From Brevibacterium sp. 239c (GTDB lineage: Bacteria > Actinomycetota > Actinomycetes > Actinomycetales > Brevibacteriaceae), in NCBI RefSeq assembly GCF_900169365.1, contig NZ_FXZH01000002.1, positions 248,001-312,000 on the forward strand: a DNA stretch of 64,000 nt. Reading direction: 5' to 3'. Below, in pieces: positions 58,420 through 64,000 of this stretch. The notes beneath the pieces were generated by a model. It searched no databases, was not told the origin of the DNA, and worked only from the letters and a program-made list of their open reading frames with translations. The position numbers were made by a program, and so were the translations under genes. Each line of letters opens with the position of its first letter. Position 1 is the first letter of the stretch.

Positions 58420-59520
58420 GTGAGAGCTCGTGATCTCGGCATTGTGGTCGGCACCCATCGGACCGGCACGCTCAATGCAATCACCGATGTGCCCGGGGTC
58501 AAGCTCGGTTATGCCACCCTCGGGGGAGCCCCCTCCGATGGGGAGAAGACGACCGTGAACACCGGAGTGACGACGATCATCCCTCACGAGGACATCTGGA
58601 CGGAGCCCGTCTTCGCCGGAGCTCATCGGCTCAACGGCAGCGGTGAGATGACCGGACTCGAATGGATCAGGGAGGCCGGAGAATTGACGTCGCCGATCGC
58701 CCTGACCAACACTCACAGCGTCGGACTCGTTCGCGATGCGCTGGTCAAGGAGCAGGTGGCACACCGAGGTCCGGGACCGTACTGGTGCCTGCCTGTCGTA
58801 GCGGAGACCTATGACGGGTTGCTCAATGACATCAATGGTCATCATGTTCGTGAGGAGCACGTATTCGACGCACTGCGTACCGCCTCATCCGAGTTGCCGG
58901 CGGAAGGCAATATGGGCGGCGGCACCGGGATGATCTGCCACGAATTCAAGGGTGGATCGGGAACGTCGTCCCGCGTCCTCGACACCGCCGCCAGCAGCTA
59001 CACGGTGGGGGTGTTCGTGCAGGCGAACCACGGCAGGCGAGAGCGACTGAGCGTTGAGGGTGTTCCGGTCGGGCGACGCATCGGCGCCGAAGTGGCCCCA
59101 ACTCCGGACGCCCCGACCAGTTTCGAACGTGGATCGGGATCGATCGTCGTCATCGTTGCCACCGATGCGCCCCTGCTCCCGCATCAATGCACCCGACTGG
59201 CCCAGCGCGCCGCGCTTGGGGTCGGCCGAATGGGCGGGACCGGTGAACAGTACAGCGGTGACCTGATGCTCGCATTCTCGACTGGAAATCGTGGCATCCC
59301 GCCTTATCTGTGGGACGAGAACCCGCAGGTCGAGCGGGCAACGGTCGAGCTGTCGATGATCGCTCCGCAGCTCATGACCAGCTTCTTCGACCTCGTGATC
59401 GAAGCGACAGAGGAGGCCATTCTCAACTGCCTCGTGTCCGCTGAAACCGTCACTGGGCCGACCGGAATCACAGCACATGCCATCGACCATGACCTGCTGA
59501 AGACAGCCATGGCCAACTGA
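58420..59520 (+). CDS. P1-family (DmpA-like) aminopeptidase
   Basis: A 366-residue P1-family serine hydrolase that self-cleaves before its nucleophile. The autocleavage site is Gly240-Ser241 in GSGSIVVIVATDAPLLP; N-terminal ITDVPGVKLGYATL, ALTNTHSVGLVRDAL and GNMGGGTGMICHEFKGG match DmpA (L-aminopeptidase/D-esterase) and beta-peptidyl aminopeptidases. The start is GTG at 58420 after ggagg. It is followed by an APC permease, so it releases amino acids from short, possibly beta-linked or D-amino acid amides. No signal peptide, so cytoplasmic. Confidence 0.9.
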   Translation: MRARDLGIVVGTHRTGTLNAITDVPGVKLGYATLGGAPSDGEKTTVNTGVTTIIPHEDIWTEPVFAGAHRLNGSGEMTGLEWIREAGELTSPIALTNTHSVGLVRDALVKEQVAHRGPGPYWCLPVVAETYDGLLNDINGHHVREEHVFDALRTASSELPAEGNMGGGTGMICHEFKGGSGTSSRVLDTAASSYTVGVFVQANHGRRERLSVEGVPVGRRIGAEVAPTPDAPTSFERGSGSIVVIVATDAPLLPHQCTRLAQRAALGVGRMGGTGEQYSGDLMLAFSTGNRGIPPYLWDENPQVERATVELSMIAPQLMTSFFDLVIEATEEAILNCLVSAETVTGPTGITAHAIDHDLLKTAMAN

Positions 59521-59565
59521 CCGAATGCTGAATCGAATCAACCATTGAGCATCTAGGAGGTCGCC

Positions 59566-61008
59566 ATGGGAAGCACCGATTCGAAGAACACCCATCAACC
59601 GGCACAGCTGACGGGTCGACTGGGAACCATGGGCATCGTCTTCATGGTTGTCGCCGCGGCAGCACCATTGACGGTCATCGGTGGCAATATGCCGCTGGGG
59701 ATCGGACTCGGCAACGGGGCGGGTGCTCCCGTCGGATTCCTCATTGCGGCCTTGATCCTGCTCCTCTTCTCGGTCGGATTCGTCACGATGGCCCCTCATG
59801 TTCGTGAGGCCGGGGCCTTCTTCTCCTATGTGACGCTCGGACTCGGCAAACGGGCGGGAATGGGCATCGCTGTCGTGGCCCTTGTCGCCTACACGGCAAT
59901 CCAGGCCGGCATCTACGGGTACATCGGATGGGCGATCGATGACACCGTGCGCTTCTACGGCGGACCGTCCATCCCGTGGCCCCTCTATGCCCTGTTCACC
60001 CTGGCGATCGTCGCATTCCTCGGATATCGTCATATCGATCTCAGCGCAAAGGTCCTCGGTGTTGCGCTCGTGGCCGAGATCGGGATCGTCCTCGTCTTGG
60101 ACTTCGCCATTCTCATCAACCCCGGCCCGGCCGGGATCACGGTCGAGTCGTTTGCCCCAGACACGTTCCTCGACGGCGCCATCGGCGTTGCCATCCTCTT
60201 CGCCCTCACCGGTTTCATCGGTTTCGAATCCACGGCTGTCTTCCGCAATGAGGCGCGGTCACCGGAGCGCACTGTTCCTCGTGCCACCTACATCGCCGTG
60301 CTCATCATCGGCGGGTTCTATGCCTTCACCTGCTGGGCATTCGTCGTGGCCATCGGCCCTGACACTATCGCCGAGGTGGCGCAGCGGACCCTCGATGGTG
60401 AAGCGAACATGCTGCTCGATACAACGAATGATCAGTTGGGCCATGTCGGTCGGGACCTTGTCAACGTTCTGCTTCTCACCAGTCTCTTCGCCTGCGTCCT
60501 CTCCTTCCACAACGTGATCGCCCGCTACCAGTTCGTGTTGGCAGGAATGAGGGTCCTGCCCAAACCTCTCGCCAGGGTGCATCCGAAACATCACTCCCCA
60601 TCGGTGTCCTCCCTTGTTCAGACAGGGACGGTCATCATCCTCGTTGCAATCTTCGCCATCTTCGGTGTGGATCCGCTGGTGGGTGTCTTCGGTTCGATGG
60701 CTGGAGTCGCGACCGTTGGGATGACTGTTCTCATGTTGTCGACTTCGATCGCCGTGATCGTCTTCTTTGTCCGCAATCCTGCGGCCCGCGCCGGTCGAAG
60801 GGGGCGGACGATTCTCATTCCGATACTTGCCTCTGTGGGGCTTCTTGCCGGCATGGGTCTCGTTCTGTCGAACTTCACTCTTGTCACCGGCGGCAGCGCC
60901 CAATTGAGCGCCGGTCTCGCTGCGGTTCCATTCGCCGCACTCATTGTGGGGTGGTTCATCGGAAGGGATCGCCGAGGTGCAGCCGAAGCGCCGTCGAATG
61001 TGAGCTGA
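59566..61008 (+). CDS. APC family permease
   Basis: A 480-residue membrane transporter of the APC superfamily with about 12 helices. Features: LGTMGIVFMVVAAAAPLTVI at the first helix, FIGFESTAVFRNEARSPERT on helix 6. aggaggtcgcc precedes the ATG. It follows the aminopeptidase after 45 bases and is presumably co-transcribed to import its peptide or amide substrate, or export product. Confidence 0.87.
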   Translation: MGSTDSKNTHQPAQLTGRLGTMGIVFMVVAAAAPLTVIGGNMPLGIGLGNGAGAPVGFLIAALILLLFSVGFVTMAPHVREAGAFFSYVTLGLGKRAGMGIAVVALVAYTAIQAGIYGYIGWAIDDTVRFYGGPSIPWPLYALFTLAIVAFLGYRHIDLSAKVLGVALVAEIGIVLVLDFAILINPGPAGITVESFAPDTFLDGAIGVAILFALTGFIGFESTAVFRNEARSPERTVPRATYIAVLIIGGFYAFTCWAFVVAIGPDTIAEVAQRTLDGEANMLLDTTNDQLGHVGRDLVNVLLLTSLFACVLSFHNVIARYQFVLAGMRVLPKPLARVHPKHHSPSVSSLVQTGTVIILVAIFAIFGVDPLVGVFGSMAGVATVGMTVLMLSTSIAVIVFFVRNPAARAGRRGRTILIPILASVGLLAGMGLVLSNFTLVTGGSAQLSAGLAAVPFAALIVGWFIGRDRRGAAEAPSNVS

Positions 61009-61072
61009 GTTCCGCCGGGCCGTCGGACTGCCGAGCCGCCGGGCCGTCGGCCGGCCTCGGCCGGCTCAGCTC
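61002..61072. terminator. Hairpin spanning two convergent stop codons
   Basis: GAGCTGAG (61002-61009) pairs with CTCAGCTC (61065-61072); each arm contains one gene's stop codon. Between them the 15-mer CCGCCGGGCCGTCGG is directly repeated at 61012 and 61036, and GGCCGGCCTCGGCCGG gives an inner stem. Probably a bidirectional terminator. Confidence 0.65.
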
Positions 61073-62364
61073 GGTGAGAACGCTCCGATGAGCTCGTTGA
61101 CGCCGAGGGCGAGGAACATCGCGGCGATGAGTCCGAGGATGATGTTGAGCACCCAGCCGTTGCGCCACCCCTTCGGCATGTGCCGACCGTTGAGGAGCAG
61201 TAAGAGGGTGATGGCGAGGAAGGGCATGAAGAACGATCCGAGCACGCCGTAGGCGATGATGATGCTCACTGGTTTTCCGAGCAGGAGCAGCAGCATCGGT
61301 GGGAAGGTGAGCCAGAGGACGTAGAACTTGTAGTACTTTCCGCCCGAGGCGCGATCAGGGTGGTCTTCATCCTTCTTCCGCAGCCGACCCCAGAAGTCGG
61401 CGAACATGATCGATACACCGTTCCACACGCCGAGGACGGAGGAGAACGAGGCCGCCCAGAATCCGAGGAGGAAGAGGTTGCCGACGAATCCGCCGTAGCG
61501 ATCGGTGAGGACGTCGGAGAGCTGGACGAGGCCTTCGTCTCCGGCGTCGATGGCGATGTTCGCCGAGTACAGGAGCTCGGCGCCGATGATGAGCATCGAG
61601 ACGACGAAAACGCCGGAGAGCACGTAGGCGACAGTGTTGTCGATGCGCATGACGCGCATCCACTTCGGCTGGTACCAGCCCTTCTCCTTGAGCCAGTAGC
61701 CGTAGGCGGCGAGCGTGATCGTACCGCCGACCCCGCCGGCGATGCTCAGAGTATTGATGAGGCCGCCCTTGGGAATGAGAGGAACGAGTCCTTTGACTGC
61801 TTCCAGGAGATTCGGCGCAGCGAATGCGGCGGAGCCCACCACCGTGACGAACATCAGACCGACGAAGAAGGCGACGAGCTTTTCGAGCGTGTGGTATCTG
61901 CCCACCCAGACGAGGGCGGCGCCGACGAGCCCGGAGAAGATCGCGTAGACGATGAAGGGGATCTGCGGGAACACGGTGTAGATCGGCAATGCAGACGCGG
62001 ACATCGCCGTTGCGCCGTAGACGAACCCCCAGACCAGGATGTAGGGGCCGAAGTAGATCGACGTCCATACGCCGAGTCTGCGCCAGCCTTCGAAGATCGA
62101 ATGTCCTGTCGCCAGCGACCACCGTCCGGCACCCTCGACGAGGAAGATCTTGATGACCACGCCCGCGATGACCGCCCAGAGCAGGGCATATCCGAATTTG
62201 GAACCGGCGACGAGGGTGGCGACCAGGTCGCCTGCGCCGATTCCGGTGGCTGCGACGATGAGGCCAGGCCCCAGGAGCCTCCACTTGGGCGGCGCTTCAT
62301 CGGTTGTGTTGCCCTCGGCGCTGGGGCCGTCCGGGCGGTCGTTCGGGGTCTGCTCTTCGTCCAT
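61066..62364 (-). CDS. NRAMP-fold transporter lacking the canonical metal motifs
   Basis: A 432-residue, about 11-helix membrane protein of the NRAMP family by overall pattern (LLGPGLIVAATGIGAGD, then LYSANIAIDAGDEGL). However the metal-binding DPGN of helix 1 is replaced by TGIGAGD, and the MPH of helix 6 by Gly/Thr-rich GGVGGTITLAAYG, so it probably does not carry Mn or Fe as classical MntH does. The ATG at 62364 has ccgagg correctly spaced; a GTG at 62397 is an alternative. Function unknown. Confidence 0.78.
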   Translation of the reverse strand: MDEEQTPNDRPDGPSAEGNTTDEAPPKWRLLGPGLIVAATGIGAGDLVATLVAGSKFGYALLWAVIAGVVIKIFLVEGAGRWSLATGHSIFEGWRRLGVWTSIYFGPYILVWGFVYGATAMSASALPIYTVFPQIPFIVYAIFSGLVGAALVWVGRYHTLEKLVAFFVGLMFVTVVGSAAFAAPNLLEAVKGLVPLIPKGGLINTLSIAGGVGGTITLAAYGYWLKEKGWYQPKWMRVMRIDNTVAYVLSGVFVVSMLIIGAELLYSANIAIDAGDEGLVQLSDVLTDRYGGFVGNLFLLGFWAASFSSVLGVWNGVSIMFADFWGRLRKKDEDHPDRASGGKYYKFYVLWLTFPPMLLLLLGKPVSIIIAYGVLGSFFMPFLAITLLLLLNGRHMPKGWRNGWVLNIILGLIAAMFLALGVNELIGAFSPS

Positions 62365-62415
62365 GAGAGTCATCCTCGGAGTAGTGATCACGGTCACGAT
62401 CTCGTGTCCACTACC

Positions 62416-62694
62416 TTACATGGGGTCGGGGTTGTTGCTCCCAATCGTCGGGTTCGATAGGTCGACGACGCTCTCGGAGACCCCGGCTAGGAATTCTTCG
62501 CCGAGTGTCGTCAGCGAGAGTTTCTTGCGCTTGGCCCCGGTCCGCGGGGCGCTTGTGTCTGCGCTGGCCAGAAGTCCCGAGCCCTGGAATCTCTTGATGG
62601 TCGGCGAGGAGGCTGAGGATGACCGGGGTGAGCATCGACTTCTTGTGATTTCTGCGGGGGTGGTATCCATACAAGTGCTGCACCAATGGTTCAC
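62416..62694 (-). pseudogene. Possible degraded winged-helix remnant
   Basis: In the 387-base gap the minus strand holds KKLSLTTLGEEFLAGVSESV, a pattern seen at the C-terminal end of winged-helix domains, preceded in another frame by SMLTPVILSLLADHQEIPG. No complete frame links them. This could be a broken regulator of the NRAMP-type gene; the remainder of 62365-62750 shows nothing else. Confidence 0.3.
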
Positions 62695-62750
62695 TGCCTG
62701 GTCCAGAGGCCCTCAGGGTGAGGCAATCGTGTGAGAATAGTCGTGTGAAG

Positions 62751-63386
62751 ATGGAGGCCCGACAGCGGCGTGCCCTGAGGGGCAGTGCGGCCGCATCATT
62801 CGCGACCTTCGTGGCTCTGACCTCCCACGTCATCGGCGGCGGCTCACTGCCCACCATCATGGGGCTCATCGTTCCGCTGGTGCTCTCGATCCTCGTCTGT
62901 GTTCTCCTCGCCGGACGGCGACTCTCGCTGTGGCGACTCTGTGTTTCGGTCTCAGCCAGCCAGGCTCTGTTCCACCTTCTGTTCTCGGTGTTCGCCCCCA
63001 CCGCCTCGGCGCCGGGGGCGGTCAACGCCATCGAACGGCACGGTATGCACCATGGGGGAGCCGGCGGACTGATGCCGGGTCCGATGGCTGACTCCGTGGC
63101 CCCCGGCCACGCGATGCACTCCCACGCCTCACTGCCGATGCTCCTGGCCCACCTTGTCGCGGCCGTGCTCACCATCGCGATGATCTACTGGGCCGAGCAG
63201 CTGCCGGCAGCACTCGCCGAGTTCGCCCGCCTGGTCATCCGCGCGCTCGTGCCGGTCCTCGCCGTCATCCGCAGCATTCCCGATGGCCCGCTATCTCAAC
63301 CTGCCATCGCCGAGGTGGTTCCCCGTACCCTGGGGGTCCTCCGTTCACCGGTCCTTCGGCGCGGACCACCACAACCAGCTTTCTGA
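62751..63386 (+). CDS. His/Met-rich membrane protein next to PepSY gene
   Basis: A protein of about 211 residues with four to five hydrophobic segments. Between helices it has a loop rich in His, Met and Gly (ERHGMHHGGAGGLMPGPMAD, then GHAMHSHASLPM), consistent with copper or other soft-metal binding. I do not recognise a named family. It precedes a PepSY domain gene, a setting seen in actinobacterial copper and heme loci. The start (62751 ATG or 62745 GTG) is uncertain. The C-terminal 40 residues are hydrophilic. Confidence 0.6.
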   Translation: MEARQRRALRGSAAASFATFVALTSHVIGGGSLPTIMGLIVPLVLSILVCVLLAGRRLSLWRLCVSVSASQALFHLLFSVFAPTASAPGAVNAIERHGMHHGGAGGLMPGPMADSVAPGHAMHSHASLPMLLAHLVAAVLTIAMIYWAEQLPAALAEFARLVIRALVPVLAVIRSIPDGPLSQPAIAEVVPRTLGVLRSPVLRRGPPQPAF

Positions 63387-63460
63387 CACTCATCACCCCC
63401 GCATCAGCGAATCGACGCTGGTGTGGGCTTTGCTGACCATTCTTCACAGAAAGCTTCACC

Positions 63461-64000
63461 ATGACCATTCCTTCTTCGCCCCTGCCCGAAGCCTCGGGCG
63501 GCAGCCCCAAACCAAGCAGCCTCAAACTCGACAGTGCCGGCAGTCGGCACTCCAGCAGTTCTGAAGGCCGGCATCCCGACAGCCCCAGCGTCCCTGACGT
63601 GAGCAGGGCACCAGGGTCCAGGTGGTTCACCCAGCTTCTGCGCCGGCTGCACTTCTATGCCGGCATCTTCGTCGGCCCCTTCATCCTCATCGCCGCACTC
63701 AGCGGCGCCCTGTATGCGATCAGCCCTGAGATCGAACAGCTCGTCTACGCCGATGAACTCACCGCCTCGGCGAGCGATCCCGCCCTGCCGTTGGCCGATC
63801 AGGTCACGGCCGCGACGGCCTACACCGGGGGAGGGGAGACTATCAGTGCGGTGCGCCCGGCACCGGAGCCCGGGACGACGACCCGGGTGATGTTCGATGA
63901 CCCGAACCTGGGCGAGAGCGAGTCCCGGGCGATCTTCATCGATCCCGCCACCGCCGAGGTGAAGGGTGACCTGACCGTGTACGGGACCTCGGGATCCCTG
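63461..64000 (+). CDS. PepSY-associated TM domain protein (3' truncated by window end)
   Basis: The reading frame is open from ATG 63461 to the window end (180 codons). Residues 1-55 are a Ser/Pro-rich cytoplasmic lead; then WFTQLLRRLHFYAGIFVGPF with ILIAALSGALYAISPEIEQL is the diagnostic first segment of PepSY_TM proteins (PiuB/iron-uptake reductase-like), followed by an external domain with IFIDPATAEVKGDL. These multi-span proteins are linked to iron, heme or copper handling. Gap to the previous gene is 74 bases. Confidence 0.85.
   Translation, partial: MTIPSSPLPEASGGSPKPSSLKLDSAGSRHSSSSEGRHPDSPSVPDVSRAPGSRWFTQLLRRLHFYAGIFVGPFILIAALSGALYAISPEIEQLVYADELTASASDPALPLADQVTAATAYTGGGETISAVRPAPEPGTTTRVMFDDPNLGESESRAIFIDPATAEVKGDLTVYGTSGSL

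Overview
The window is high-GC, densely coded bacterial DNA with GTG/TTG starts, many ATGA-type gene overlaps, IclR/GntR/TetR/PucR regulators, an Rv0909-like antitoxin protein and tandem universal stress proteins. This fits a chromosome segment of a Micrococcales-type actinobacterium (a Brevibacterium-like genus is my best guess, from gene content only). No rRNA, tRNA, CRISPR array, phage or IS element was recognised. It is a run of small catabolic operons, each with its own transporter and regulator.

Left part (1-13.8 kb): a dipeptide-type ABC transporter operon (dppB, dppC, fused DppD-DppF) with a cytoplasmic gamma-glutamyltransferase gene inside it and a FCD-GntR regulator at its end; a minus-strand DauR/YheO regulator - Cds1-like PLP enzyme - RidA operon; a thioredoxin-reductase remnant; an ArsR-SRPBCC pair; an amino-acid permease with a tandem Usp; a fumarylacetoacetase-family hydrolase; and an antitoxin-like protein with a Gly/Gln repeat tail.

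13.8-30 kb: a CoA-transferase / HMG-CoA lyase / CoA-transferase / TctCBA / IclR cluster whose lyase gene carries one in-frame amber codon; a DUF559-like nuclease-fold gene flanked by inverted copies of a 51-bp palindromic element; a LacI-regulated permease-amidohydrolase pair; a RibD-C reductase; an HpcH/HpaI aldolase.

30-44.5 kb: PucR next to pxpA - BCCP - biotin carboxylase - pxpB - pxpC, in effect a urea-carboxylase-like set of domains on separate genes; then a minus-strand phosphonate operon (FAD oxidoreductase, PhnD, PhnC, double-length PhnE, PhnX-like HAD hydrolase, Zn-dehydrogenase) with a divergent PhnF-like GntR regulator; then an RclA-like flavoprotein.

44.9-55 kb: a lower-GC stretch with a frameshifted M20 hydrolase and a secondary transporter, then IclR, a cytochrome P450, an MIO-type aromatic amino acid ammonia-lyase with an unusual Ala-Asp selectivity pair, a three-domain reductase and a sodium:solute symporter. 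This last set is the best candidate for an undescribed pathway.

55-64 kb: aldo/keto reductase, two TetR regulators, a ketopantoate-reductase-like protein, a DmpA-type aminopeptidase with an APC permease, an NRAMP-fold transporter lacking the usual metal motifs, a His/Met-rich membrane protein and the start of a PepSY protein. A 10-mer (CGCCGAGGTG or its complement) recurs across the window far more often than its composition predicts.
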